Shown one piece after another: positions 52,901-55,530 of a stretch of 64,000 nt of DNA. Within the stretch, counting starts at the first letter, position 1, and each line of letters starts with the position of its first letter. The DNA is taken from NCBI RefSeq assembly GCF_028372415.1, contig NC_092873.1, forward strand, positions 353,710,660 to 353,774,659, in the 5' to 3' direction. This DNA is from Notamacropus eugenii (Eukaryota > Chordata > Mammalia > Diprotodontia > Macropodidae). The notes under the pieces were generated by a model. That model made no database searches, was not told the DNA's origin, and saw nothing but the letters and a program-made list of their open reading frames with translations. The translations under genes and the position numbers were made by a program.

Positions 52901-53122
52901 AAAAAACATGTGGGATATATATTATTGGATAACTAAACATTTTCAAGATGTTAATCAAAATAAAACAATGAAAAATCAAGATATTCTGAATAAAAAATAA
53001 GCTGTGTATCTCAGAATTTTTCAGAATACTATTACATTGCTTACCTGTTTGAAGTGTACTAGGAAACGACAGAGTAACTTTCTCATCTTCATTCTGATAG
53101 TTAAATCCTGTGGCATGTATTT
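9893..53122 (-). CDS. NPEPPS: NPEPPS, puromycin-sensitive aminopeptidase (coding exons 3-23, 5' partial)
   Basis: Zinc metallopeptidase of family M1 that removes N-terminal residues from peptides. It is mainly cytosolic and is linked to proteasome-product trimming, neuropeptide turnover and cell-cycle functions. Twenty-one exons join with matching phases into 2,420 nt: two bases of codon 114, then 805 codons to residue 919, then TGA. Seen directly: exopeptidase motif GAMEN (316-320), zinc/catalytic HELAH (352-356), third zinc ligand Glu375 in NEGF, and catalytic Tyr438 in DAISYSKG. The N-terminal beta-sandwich domain ends near 254, the thermolysin-like domain runs to about 500, and an ERAP1-like helical C-terminal domain covers roughly 580-896. 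Every intron is GT-AG. There is no frameshift or premature stop, so the gene looks functional. The first 113 residues and the promoter lie past the right edge. Residue numbers rest on remembered human numbering, which the active-site positions match exactly. Confidence 0.97.
10046..12115. other. NPEPPS: NPEPPS intron 22
   Basis: Intron of 2,070 nt. Apart from a reverse MIR at about 10785-10965 (AGATCATCCAGTCCAATC, TTTGTCCAAGGCTGTACAG) I see nothing in it. Confidence 0.6.
10785..10965 (-). repeat. MIR-type SINE
   Basis: Complement of MIR: AACTGAGGAAATCTGGGTGAGG, TGATTTGTCCAAGGCTGTACAG, GACAGAGCCAGGAATCACAATC. Inside NPEPPS intron 22. Confidence 0.65.
12116..12163 (-). CDS. NPEPPS: NPEPPS exon 22 (residues 854-869)
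   Basis: Short exon of 16 codons, [16 protein letters not shown], phase 0 at both ends, acceptor ending TTTCAG and donor GTAAGA. It is separated from exon 21 by an intron of only 334 nt. Confidence 0.95.
12164..12497. other. NPEPPS: NPEPPS intron 21
   Basis: Intron of 334 nt. Holds only a short GT-rich patch near 12328-12347. Nothing else seen. Confidence 0.6.
12498..12653 (-). CDS. NPEPPS: NPEPPS exon 21 (residues 802-853)
   Basis: Exon of 52 codons, phase 0 at both ends. It encodes [40 protein letters not shown] and [12 protein letters not shown]. The AWxFxxxNWxxLxxRY pattern is typical of the ERAP1-like C-terminal domain. The donor is GTACAT and the acceptor ends TTCCAG. Confidence 0.97.
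12780..12898 (+). repeat. MIR-type SINE in NPEPPS intron 20
   Basis: GGTATAATGGAAAGACAGATGG, GTAGTCAGGAAAGACTTGGA, GTGTGACTTTTAGGCAAATC and CTCAGTTTTACC follow the MIR order head-core. Inside the 590-nt intron 20; the rest of that intron shows nothing. Confidence 0.7.
13244..13351 (-). CDS. NPEPPS: NPEPPS exon 20 (residues 766-801)
   Basis: Exon of 36 codons, phase 0 at both ends. It encodes [20 protein letters not shown] and [16 protein letters not shown]. The acceptor ends TTCTAG and the donor is a strong GTAAGT. The segment after VLGAT differs from the human residues I recall (SPPE versus LLPD), the most variable patch noticed in the protein. Confidence 0.96.
13352..14180. other. NPEPPS: NPEPPS intron 19, left part
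   Basis: Low-complexity-free A+T-rich intron sequence with no recognised element. Confidence 0.5.
14181..14345 (-). repeat. MIR fragment in intron 19
   Basis: GATAAGGTGATTTGGCAATGATC, CAAAATCTGAACTGGGGCTTCC and GTCCAGGGTTCTTTTTCC are the complement of MIR. Immediately precedes a younger SINE. Confidence 0.6.
14426..14659 (+). mobile_element. full-length MAR1-type CORE-SINE
   Basis: Starts ACAGCTAGGTGGTGTAGTGG, has the internal GTTCAAATCTGACCTCAGAC (B box region), a CORE and a 3' end CATGACTAAACTGACTAAAC then AACAACAACA. Same family as the reverse copy at 16583. No clear target-site duplication seen. Confidence 0.85.
14783..14839 (-). CDS. NPEPPS: NPEPPS exon 19 (residues 747-765)
   Basis: Short exon of 19 codons, [19 protein letters not shown], phase 0 at both ends, acceptor ending TTTTAG and donor GTGAGT. 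It forms one helix pair of the C-terminal domain. It is a multiple of three, so skipping would keep the frame. Confidence 0.95.
14955..15748 (+). mobile_element. L2-like LINE 3' end in NPEPPS intron 18
   Basis: Contains a decayed end of the L2 reading frame (residues CHLDYCTVW-like: [14 protein letters not shown]) and the diagnostic 3' UTR text: GATCAAATATAATTCTGTTTGGC, GAGCAGGAACTGGCTCC and the terminal CCCTGGCATATAGTAAGCAC TTAATAAATGTTTG. The first ~85 nt (ATTTATTAAACACTTATG) may belong to a separate CR1/L3-like relic. Confidence 0.7.
15860..16002 (-). CDS. NPEPPS: NPEPPS exon 18 (residues 699-746)
   Basis: Exon of 143 nt: two bases of Gly699 and 47 codons. It encodes [38 protein letters not shown] and ILSADLRSP. 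The basic RRRFK at 726-730 is the stretch that has been proposed as a nuclear localisation signal in the human enzyme. The donor is GTATGT after CCT. Confidence 0.96.
16573..16797 (-). mobile_element. MAR1-type SINE inserted in the L2 LINE
   Basis: Reverse-oriented SINE: TTGTTGTTATTCAGTCATTT at its tail side and GGGCCACCTAGCTGCC at its head side. Bounded by a 10-nt duplication, CTCCATCAAC (16573-16582) and CTCCATCACC (16788-16797), one mismatch. The L2 text continues across the site. Confidence 0.85.
18375..18701. mobile_element. hAT-type nonautonomous DNA transposon in the L2 LINE
   Basis: Insert at about 18383-18693 with left end CAGTGCTTCTTAAACT, typical of hAT termini, and right inner end AGTTTAAGAAG as its inverse. 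Flanks CCTCTATC and CCTCTATA give a likely 8-nt target-site duplication, and the L2 text CCCTCTATACTACTTCAC resumes after it. No transposase. Confidence 0.65.
18961..19433. other. NPEPPS: NPEPPS intron 17, left over part
   Basis: No recognised element between the L2 relic and exon 17. Confidence 0.45.
19434..19653 (-). CDS. NPEPPS: NPEPPS exon 17 (residues 626-699)
   Basis: Longest internal exon at 220 nt: 73 codons plus one base of Gly699. It encodes [60 protein letters not shown] and [13 protein letters not shown]. It forms alpha-helical repeats of the C-terminal domain. Leu at position 677 replaces the Glu I recall in human. The acceptor ends CTCCCAG and the donor is GTAAGG. Confidence 0.97.
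19654..20835. other. NPEPPS: NPEPPS intron 16
   Basis: Intron of 1,182 nt with no interspersed repeat that I can identify. Confidence 0.5.
20836..20970 (-). CDS. NPEPPS: NPEPPS exon 16 (residues 581-625)
   Basis: Exon of 45 codons, phase 0 at both ends, acceptor ending TTCTAG, donor GTGAGT. It encodes [32 protein letters not shown] and [13 protein letters not shown]. The N...GFYRxxY and DRxxLxxDxF motifs mark the start of the ERAP1-like C-terminal helical domain. Confidence 0.97.
21120..21325 (+). repeat. MIR-type SINE in NPEPPS intron 15
   Basis: AGCATGGAAGAGTGGGTGGG, CTGATTTCTAATTGTGCCTC, CTGGCTGTTTGACCCTGAAC, then AGGTCATTTCTAGCTCTCTATGATCC. All MIR parts are present in order, making it one of the most complete MIRs here. 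Confidence 0.75.
21618..21804 (+). mobile_element. hAT-type MITE
   Basis: Left end CAGTAGTTCCTAACTTGAGG and right end AAAAGGGTTAAGAAGTCCTACT are imperfect inverted repeats of the hAT type. The body (GGTCTGTGAACTTGGATAGGG, AGAGTCCATAGGTTTCA) matches a widespread mammalian nonautonomous element. No open frame. Confidence 0.65.
21805..23019. other. NPEPPS: NPEPPS intron 15, left part
   Basis: A reverse MIR remnant at about 21945-22075 (TTTGCCTAAAGTCACATGC) is visible; otherwise nothing is recognised. Confidence 0.45.
23020..23159 (-). CDS. NPEPPS: NPEPPS exon 15 (residues 534-580)
   Basis: Exon of 140 nt: two bases finish Gly534, then 46 codons encode [32 protein letters not shown] and [14 protein letters not shown]. 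The acceptor ends GCTTAG. The donor is GTTAGT, a T at +3 rather than the usual purine, so a weaker 5' splice site. The exon lies about 260 nt from the left edge of a solo LTR in the next upstream intron. Confidence 0.96.
23421..24062 (+). mobile_element. solo retroviral LTR
   Basis: A 642-nt block, richer in G+C than its surroundings, starting TGTG and ending AATACA, within NPEPPS intron 14 and antisense to the gene. Parts seen: a run of 23 C at 23425-23447, a TATA-like GTATAAAATG near 23459, a pyrimidine-rich centre, a polyadenylation signal (GTAATAAAGC) near 23945 and a GT-rich R/U5-like end. No internal retroviral region follows, so it looks like a solo LTR, a fossil. Family class II-like by layout only; no convincing target-site duplication found. 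Moderately young judging by the intact-looking control signals. Confidence 0.65.
23425..23447. repeat. poly-C tract (23 C)
   Basis: Uninterrupted C run just inside the left end of the LTR. The true length is easily misread in sequencing. Confidence 0.9.
24165..25440 (+). mobile_element. CR1/L3-type LINE, reverse-transcriptase to 3' end
   Basis: Recognisable RT text [20 protein letters not shown] and [10 protein letters not shown], then FINDMDKT and [14 protein letters not shown]-like stretches in broken frames, ending in TTGGGCTGGATCACTTCTAAG, the family's typical 3' end. It is on the plus strand of NPEPPS intron 14, just right of the LTR. Many stops; old. Confidence 0.7.
25441..26643. other. 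NPEPPS: NPEPPS intron 14, right part
   Basis: A+T-rich with short T and CACACG-like runs near 25491-25590; no element recognised. Confidence 0.45.
26644..26707 (-). CDS. NPEPPS: NPEPPS exon 14 (residues 513-534)
   Basis: Exon of 64 nt: 21 codons, [20 protein letters not shown] plus Ser, then one base of Gly534. It encodes the start of the third, beta-sandwich domain. RKFSAS carries Ser where I recall Cys in the human protein. It is isolated between the two largest fully contained introns on this side of the gene (8.3 and 3.5 kb), so continuity with both neighbours was checked by phase. Confidence 0.93.
26880..28020 (+). mobile_element. ancient CR1/L3-like LINE relic in NPEPPS intron 13
   Basis: TTCTGGGGATACAAAGGAAA, TTATAGAGGGCCTCAAAGATTTTGG, GGGAGTCACTCAAGGTTTTTG, AAGATTATTTTGGCAGCTGC and TAGTCAAGGCAAGAG follow the same order as the relic at 5997. 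Contains a short CACAT microsatellite at about 27751-27773. Confidence 0.5.
28025..30475 (+). mobile_element. L1 LINE with large internal deletion
   Basis: Order along the plus strand: decayed ORF1 C-terminal half (28025-28580), the inter-ORF spacer with a CA repeat, ORF2 start (about 29220-29440; frame text [20 protein letters not shown] and [11 protein letters not shown]), then a jump to the ORF2 C-terminal region (about 29520 on; [20 protein letters not shown]) and the 3' UTR ending near 30475. The endonuclease remainder and the whole RT are missing. Antisense to NPEPPS. Confidence 0.8.
28921..28984. repeat. (CA)n microsatellite
   Basis: TATACATACATA followed by a CA run and CACATA variants. 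It lies in the L1 inter-ORF spacer; the copy at 56.7 kb has a CA run in the same place. Confidence 0.9.
30476..31289. other. NPEPPS: NPEPPS intron 13, unassigned
   Basis: No element recognised, apart from a short CR1/L3-like phrase (AGCACATATTATGTGCCAGGCACTG) at 31263-31289. Confidence 0.45.
31320..31990. other. G+C-rich block with direct repeats at its edges, unclassified
   Basis: A C/T-rich interior (31420-31920) contrasts with the A+T-rich intron. Similar edge sequences, CATTATGCAAATTTGACTTT near 31333 and CATTATGTAAAAATCTCTTT near 31931, lie in direct orientation. It may be an old transposon; family not recognised. The long open stretch at 31574-31939 has no recognisable protein. Confidence 0.35.
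32085..32220 (+). repeat. MIR/THER-type fragment
   Basis: GAGTTGGAAGGAACCTAAGAG, ATCATCCAGTTCAATTTC and AGGTCACTTTTAGCTCTACATG. Confidence 0.55.
32310..32440 (+). repeat. MIR fragment
   Basis: CCACTTGCTGATGACCTTG, GCTGCCTCAGTTTCCTCATC and TATAAAACAGTG follow MIR. Confidence 0.6.
32480..32830 (+). mobile_element. LINE 3' tail (L1-like)
   Basis: CACATCCGGAGAAAGAACTATGG, the T-rich block, GGAGGGAGGAGGAAATGAGG and an A-rich end with AAATAAAATAA repeats are the 3' UTR layout of the LINE tails elsewhere in the window. Confidence 0.6.
33420..33790 (+). repeat. two MIR-type fragments
   Basis: 33440-33555: CTGAGCAAGTCAATATC, GGGTCTCAGTTTCTTTTTC, CTAAAATGACAG. 33715-33785: GGGCTGTAAAATGAGGACTAG and CTTTCTAGTTCTCATCTAC. 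Either one split copy or two. Confidence 0.5.
34437..34700 (-). mobile_element. L1-like 3' tail, reverse
   Basis: AATGTATTTTAATTTTTTCAG, AAATTGTCTCCCTCTC, then AATCAAGCAAAGCAAATTCCC and GCTTCAATCTGCACTCTG correspond to the reverse L1 tail at 39745. The last 300 nt of intron 13 (to 34999) show nothing. Confidence 0.55.
35000..35109 (-). CDS. NPEPPS: NPEPPS exon 13 (residues 476-512)
   Basis: Exon of 110 nt beginning with two bases of Glu476 and ending at Gln512 before GTAAAT. It encodes [30 protein letters not shown] and YVESEQ. The conserved [11 protein letters not shown] motif closes the thermolysin-like domain. The ends of exons 12 and 13 mark an 'EDLWESL' junction expected of the family. 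Confidence 0.96.
35110..35585. other. NPEPPS: NPEPPS intron 12, left part
   Basis: No element recognised. Confidence 0.45.
35590..35995 (+). mobile_element. CR1/L3-like relic
   Basis: GTATTAAGCACCTATTACACC, TACTGTACTAAGCTTAGGAA, GGAAGACTTCTGGAGGAATTAAC and a final CAGTTCAGGGCATACATAGTAGG with TACTTAATAAATG. The last part could be an L2-type 3' end. Confidence 0.45.
36020..36221 (+). mobile_element. L1 3' fragment
   Basis: AAAATATTTATAGCAG, GGTTAAGAATTGGAAATCA, GAACATTATTGTGCCATAAG and CTTACATGAACTGATACACAG are the end of ORF2 and start of the 3' UTR. Confidence 0.65.
36222..36424. repeat. possible hAT-type remnant between L1 pieces
   Basis: GGTGATACCACTCCCTGGGGGG, repeated GGGGGGTGCTA blocks and a TAAGTTTGGAAACCTCC end resemble a hAT terminus. 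The family is not certain. Confidence 0.3.
36440..36930 (+). mobile_element. L1 3' end with inverted 5' segment
   Basis: 36440-36492 reads in reverse orientation (GCTTTGATTTCTTCTTCTGA AAACTGCC, same as the minus-strand L1 near 40596), and 36493-36930 reads in sense orientation through the L1 3' UTR to an A run. This is the layout left by twin priming. Confidence 0.5.
37235..37385 (+). mobile_element. L2 3' end
   Basis: TTAGACTGTAAGATTCTTCAAGGCAGGG and ATGCTTAATAAATGTTTATTGA are the terminal L2 motifs. Confidence 0.65.
37593..37784 (+). mobile_element. young tRNA-related CORE-SINE with perfect 13-nt duplications
   Basis: SINE body 37606-37771: GGGACAATTAGGTGGCGCAG, GTTCAAATCCAGCCTCAGCC, AGTCACTTAACCCTAATTGCC and an A-rich tail. 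GAAAAATACACCA occurs exactly at 37593-37605 and 37772-37784. Inside NPEPPS intron 12, antisense to the gene. Confidence 0.93.
38234..38294 (-). CDS. NPEPPS: NPEPPS exon 12 (residues 456-476)
   Basis: Exon of 61 nt: 20 codons, [20 protein letters not shown], plus one base of Glu476. The acceptor ends TTTCAG and the donor is GTAATC. Position 462 is Ile where I recall Met in human, a conservative change. It lies in the helical end of the catalytic domain. Confidence 0.95.
38295..39119. other. NPEPPS: NPEPPS intron 11
   Basis: 825 nt with no recognised element. Confidence 0.5.
39120..39224 (-). CDS. NPEPPS: NPEPPS exon 11, catalytic Tyr438 (residues 421-455)
   Basis: Exon of 35 codons, phase 0 at both ends. 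It encodes [20 protein letters not shown] and then [15 protein letters not shown]. Tyr438 in [10 protein letters not shown] corresponds to the transition-state-stabilising tyrosine of M1 peptidases. The donor runs into an A tract (GTAAAAAA on the minus strand). Confidence 0.97.
39225..39744. other. NPEPPS: NPEPPS intron 10, left part
   Basis: No recognised element. Confidence 0.45.
39745..40930 (-). mobile_element. L1 LINE fragment: ORF2 C-terminus and 3' UTR
   Basis: Reading down from 40930. The frame at 40439-40188 contains [20 protein letters not shown], the conserved cysteine/tryptophan motif of the L1 ORF2 C-terminal domain, then [15 protein letters not shown] and [18 protein letters not shown]. 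The 3' UTR follows to 39745. Same orientation as NPEPPS. 5'-truncated, old. Confidence 0.8.
41322..41486 (-). CDS. NPEPPS: NPEPPS exon 10, third zinc ligand (residues 366-420)
   Basis: Exon of 55 codons, phase 0 at both ends. It encodes [20 protein letters not shown] and continues through [11 protein letters not shown] to [11 protein letters not shown]. The WLNEGFA motif supplies the third zinc ligand, Glu375, 19 residues after the second His of HEXXH, as in gluzincins. The donor is a strong GTAAGT. Confidence 0.98.
41487..43553. other. NPEPPS: NPEPPS intron 9
   Basis: 2,067 nt. Starts with an A14 run by the exon 10 acceptor. No interspersed repeat recognised. Confidence 0.45.
43554..43668 (-). 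CDS. NPEPPS: NPEPPS exon 9, zinc-binding HELAH (residues 327-365)
   Basis: Exon of 115 nt. One base completes Arg327, then 38 codons encode [18 protein letters not shown] and [20 protein letters not shown]. The HEXXH motif is HELAH, with His352 and His356 as zinc ligands and Glu353 as the catalytic base. The acceptor ends AACACAG and the donor after ATG is GTATCT. It is the most diagnostic exon in the window. Confidence 0.98.
43669..44536. other. NPEPPS: NPEPPS intron 8
   Basis: 868 nt, no element recognised. Confidence 0.5.
44537..44570 (-). CDS. NPEPPS: NPEPPS exon 8, 34-nt microexon carrying GAMEN
   Basis: Very short exon of 34 nt: two bases finish Gly316, ten codons encode [10 protein letters not shown], and two bases begin Arg327. 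It completes the GAMEN exopeptidase motif, which binds the free N-terminus of the substrate. The acceptor ends ATAAAG and the donor is GTAGGT. Its length is not a multiple of three, so skipping it would shift the frame and remove the motif. Confidence 0.96.
44680..44776 (-). CDS. NPEPPS: NPEPPS exon 7 (residues 284-316)
   Basis: Exon of 97 nt: 32 codons plus the first base of Gly316. It encodes [20 protein letters not shown] and then [12 protein letters not shown]. It is the start of the catalytic domain, where the conserved YPLPK...A.PDF region of M1 enzymes runs up to the GAMEN motif. Only 109 nt separate it from the next exon. Confidence 0.97.
44777..45227. other. NPEPPS: NPEPPS intron 6
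   Basis: 451 nt, no element recognised. Confidence 0.5.
45228..45428 (-). CDS. NPEPPS: NPEPPS exon 6 (residues 217-283)
   Basis: Exon of 67 codons, phase 0 at both ends, acceptor ending TGATAG and donor GTAAAT. It encodes [19 protein letters not shown], then the [20 protein letters not shown] stretch and [16 protein letters not shown]. The MSTYLVAF segment is the conserved M1 strand leading into the catalytic domain. Confidence 0.97.
45429..46559. other. NPEPPS: NPEPPS intron 5
   Basis: 1,131 nt. A more G+C-balanced patch at 46080-46260 (GTGGGAGAGGTCTGTTTGGAGG) stands out but I cannot classify it. Confidence 0.4.
46560..46667 (-). CDS. NPEPPS: NPEPPS exon 5 (residues 181-216)
   Basis: Exon of exactly 36 codons, phase 0 at both ends. 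It encodes [20 protein letters not shown] and then [16 protein letters not shown]. The AR(R)AFPCWDEPA signature is one of the most conserved N-terminal motifs of family M1. The donor is ATG followed by GTATGT. Confidence 0.97.
46668..47560. other. NPEPPS: NPEPPS intron 4, left part
   Basis: Nothing recognised except an A/C-rich simple stretch near 47225-47290. Confidence 0.45.
47562..47622. mobile_element. palindromic mariner-like MITE
   Basis: After TA, CAGGATGTCCCCAAAGTC begins an arm ending TCAGCCCAG (to 47590). An 8-nt loop AATTAAAA is followed by the inverse arm CTGGGCTGAGACTTTTGGGA CATG (47599-47622). About 21 of 23 arm positions pair. The outer sequence resembles mariner ends of the form CAGGGTGTCCCAAAAGTC. 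The right TA is not well preserved. Confidence 0.75.
47805..47926 (-). CDS. NPEPPS: NPEPPS exon 4 (residues 140-180)
   Basis: Exon of 122 nt beginning inside codon 140 and ending in phase 0 at Glu180, followed by GTATGT. It encodes [20 protein letters not shown] and then [21 protein letters not shown]. In M1 peptidases the MKGFYRSKY and TQFE stretches belong to the N-terminal domain that packs against the active site. The acceptor ends GTTGCAG. Confidence 0.97.
47927..48185. other. NPEPPS: NPEPPS intron 3, left end
   Basis: No element recognised. Confidence 0.4.
48186..48355 (+). mobile_element. short L1 3' fragment
   Basis: AATGGCTGGGCAAAATGTG, AAAGGAATATTATTGCACC, TTTGCATATGAACTGATGCC and CAGAACCAGGATGATAAA match the end of L1 ORF2. 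48356-49275 shows nothing else. Confidence 0.55.
49276..49430 (+). mobile_element. CR1/L3-like 5' phrase
   Basis: TTTTTATTAAGTGCTTACTGTG, AAAGACAGTCCTTGCTTTCAAGG and AGTTCGCATTTTAAC. Same family phrase as at 53733. Confidence 0.45.
50880..51245 (+). mobile_element. L2 3' end in NPEPPS intron 3
   Basis: AAGTCCCAACTAAAATACCACC, TGCTAGTGCCTTCCATCTGTTG, TATGCTATGAACTCCTTGA and AATGCTGAGCACAAATCAGG follow L2 3' UTR order. Flanking 49600-50879 and 51246-53044 contain nothing else but an AC/AT microsatellite. Confidence 0.7.
52080..52180. repeat. imperfect (AC/AT)n microsatellite
   Basis: ATATACATATACACATACAG and related words repeat in NPEPPS intron 3. Confidence 0.7.
53045..53122 (-). CDS. NPEPPS: NPEPPS exon 3 (residues 114-140)
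   Basis: First exon of the gene visible here, 78 nt. It opens with two bases of codon 114 after an acceptor ending TTTCAG and closes with one base of codon 140 before GTAAGC. The product includes [19 protein letters not shown], part of the N-terminal beta-sandwich domain of M1 aminopeptidases. The upstream partner exon, expected to encode NQIVMNCADIDI-like sequence, was not seen between 53123 and 64000. The exon number assumes the 23-exon human layout. Confidence 0.95.
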
Positions 53123-53261
53123 CTGAAACAAAAAGAATAACAATTTAAACTCATGAAATAAGTTCAGACAATAGCCTATATCAAACAAAAATTTCCATTA
53201 AAATTAAATCCTGTACCATCTTAAACAATTTAGCAAATAAGTCTTTTTAACTACTAGAAGT

Positions 53262-53306
53262 ATTATATATATATGTGTATGTGTATATGTGTAATATATA
53301 TATATT
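53262..53306. repeat. (TA/TG)n microsatellite
   Basis: TATATATATATGTGTATGTG and TAATATATATATATTC in NPEPPS intron 2. Confidence 0.75.
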
Positions 53307-53724
53307 CATAAATTTGAAAGAAGCAGCAAAAAGATAAGGTATCCCTCCAGTTTCTCTAACATGTTTGAGAAATATGTCCATCCTATGATAATTCTTTCTG
53401 TGTTGTAATTTCTCTCACACATACTGAAGACATTAAAAATCATCACAATTTCAGCAGATCAAAGAAGCAACAAAGAAAGTTATGCTCCCCTGCTATAAAG
53501 ACCAATCCTATTCAAGCTCTAAAAATACAATACTTTACAGAGAGCTCTCTTTGTGGAGATCCAAAAAGCTAAAGTTCCACAAAGTTTTTCGAAACAGTAA
53601 TTTTTCATTGGGAGGTTACTTGAAGTATAATGGGCTGTGATGAGGTATACTTTCTAGGAAACCTCAGAAAATTGATTGAGTCAGCATATTCCAAAATTGA
53701 GGTGGGATTTCAAAACGAATCAGA

Positions 53725-54040
53725 GAATTATAGTCAAAAAATATTTACTAAGTGCCTACTATGTGGCAAGCAGTATGCTAAGTAAGCTCTGGGGATATGA
53801 AGAAAGGCAAAAGATAGCATCTGCTCTCAAGGAACTCAACAGTCAAACGCAACAGAAATACAACAACTATATAGAAACAAGCTATGTACAGGACAAGTAA
53901 GAATAAATAACAGAAGGGGAAGCACTAAGAGCAATACCTTCATTTTGCAAAAACAAGTAAACAGATTCAGGGAATTAAAGTGACTTTCCCAAGCTCACAC
54001 AGGATAATAATAAGTGGTAAAGCCAGGATCTGAATTCAGA
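53725..54040. repeat. CR1/L3-like phrase followed by MIR fragment
   Basis: 53733-53860: TACTAAGTGCCTACTATGTGGC, GCTCTGGGGATATGAAGAAAGG. 53935-54035: AAAGTGACTTTCCCAAGCTCAC, TAAGTGGTAAAGCCAGGATC, complement of MIR. NPEPPS intron 2; 54041-54812 shows nothing else. Confidence 0.5.
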
Positions 54041-54812
54041 TCAGAAGATCATAAATTTAGAACCATGAGAGATTTTATGAGGTCACGTATACAACCACCT
54101 TTGACTTTACACATTCTCAGACTGTAAATTCATCACTGTACACAACCCTAGATAAGTGTCCATCATGATTTCTTTTTAGTAAAACTAACACTAATAGAAC
54201 TCATTCTTTATCTTACAGGAATCAAACCAAGGTAGGAATCTTTAAGAAATGTTTTTAATGTAACTTTCTTTTGGAGCCTCCTAGAGTTCAGTGTTAAGAC
54301 GGCCAAAATCTCCTCTTATTCTAATTACTCAAAACGCAGATTCCTGGACATAACAGAAATCCAACATTTGTACTCTACATTATTTATCAAGTTTCTAGAT
54401 TTAAACGACAATGAACCTTGACCAACAAAAAGCTAGAGATTAGCTCCAACCTAAGTCCCCTGTTTCCAAGGTAGGTATCATGCGCAGCACTTAGGGGAGA
54501 AAAAACCCCCACACATTGTTTATAAATGTTCCTTTCTGGCCAATACGTGACATAGCTCTTGGGGAAACTACACACAAAGATCAGATACACCCCAGTGAAG
54601 GATGCTAATGTTCACTCAAAACTTAAGAAACAAGCTTCAATATTTCAGTAAATGGAAAAGATCCAACAGAACAGTAATCTTAATAAATGAAGTATCCTCT
54701 ATACATTTATATCCTACAAAATGTAACATGTAGATAACTATGAAACATTTAATACACATGTTCTAATAGTTACTTTCTAGTTAATGGAACCTAATAATCA
54801 TAACTTTGCTTT

Positions 54813-54864
54813 AAAAGCTGGAAACAGGGGGGCGGAAACAGGGGGGCGGAAACAGGGGGGCGGA
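54813..54864 (+). repeat. 14-nt tandem repeat at the HAL1 5' junction
   Basis: After the duplication copy, GGGGGGCGGAAACA occurs at 54827-54840 and 54841-54854, then GGGGGGCGGAGCC starts the element proper. The unit combines the element's first ten bases with the last bases of the target duplication. Confidence 0.9.
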
Positions 54865-55530
54865 GCCAAGATGGCAGAATAGAAAGACGCACATACACAT
54901 AGCTCCGAACCCACAACCCATAGAATATCTGTAAAAAAGAACCCCCGGAGAATTCTGGAGCAGCAGAAGCCACAGAACAGAGGAGTGGATGAGATTTCTG
55001 TTCCAGAGAGCCCTGCAAACCTCTCGCAAAAGGTCCGTCGCGCTGCAGACGCAGAGTCGAGCCCAGCCCTGCTGTGGCCATGCGGCACCGAGAGGAGCAG
55101 ATCTGAGCAGGCTTCAGGGACGGAATCACCAGCAGCTGCGCGGGTCCCTCCACCCACAGGTGACAAGGGTCGGCGAGAGGGTCTCTTTGGCGGGTCGAGA
55201 GGGGAGCGGGGTGCCCCCATAACTCAGGCCCCCTCGGGAGGCAGCAGCAGAAGCGGGAGCAGACCAGGGCTCCCCAAGCAGGCAGGAGCCTGGATCCATT
55301 GTTGAAGGTCTCTGCATAAACCCCCTGAGGGAACTGAGCTTGTGAGGCGGCCCTGCCCCTACCTGAGCATCTGAACTTAATCTCACACTGAATAGCAGCC
55401 CCACCCCCACTGAAAGCCCTGAGGCTGGGAAGCAGCATTTGAATCTCAGACTCTAAGCACTGGCTGGGAGGATCAGGAGGCAAAGCAGGTGTGAAGAGAA
55501 TATTCAGAAGTCAAGTCACTGGCTGGGAAA
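54855..55530 (+). promoter_or_regulatory. HAL1 5' UTR, putative internal promoter
   Basis: G+C-rich and CpG-bearing, unlike everything around it. CAAGATGGC at 54867-54875 corresponds to the YY1 site that positions transcription start in L1. Open frames on its minus strand are by-products of the base composition. Confidence 0.5.

Noticed and set aside
54855-55320. CpG-rich segment as the NPEPPS promoter
   Set aside because: It belongs to the plus-strand HAL1 and is located downstream of where exons 1-2 must lie. The NPEPPS promoter should be past 64000.
54791-55483. Long open frames (230, 140 and 106 residues) on both strands at 54.8-55.5 kb
   Set aside because: They lie over the G+C-rich HAL1 5' UTR and have no recognisable protein. 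Open length follows from base composition.
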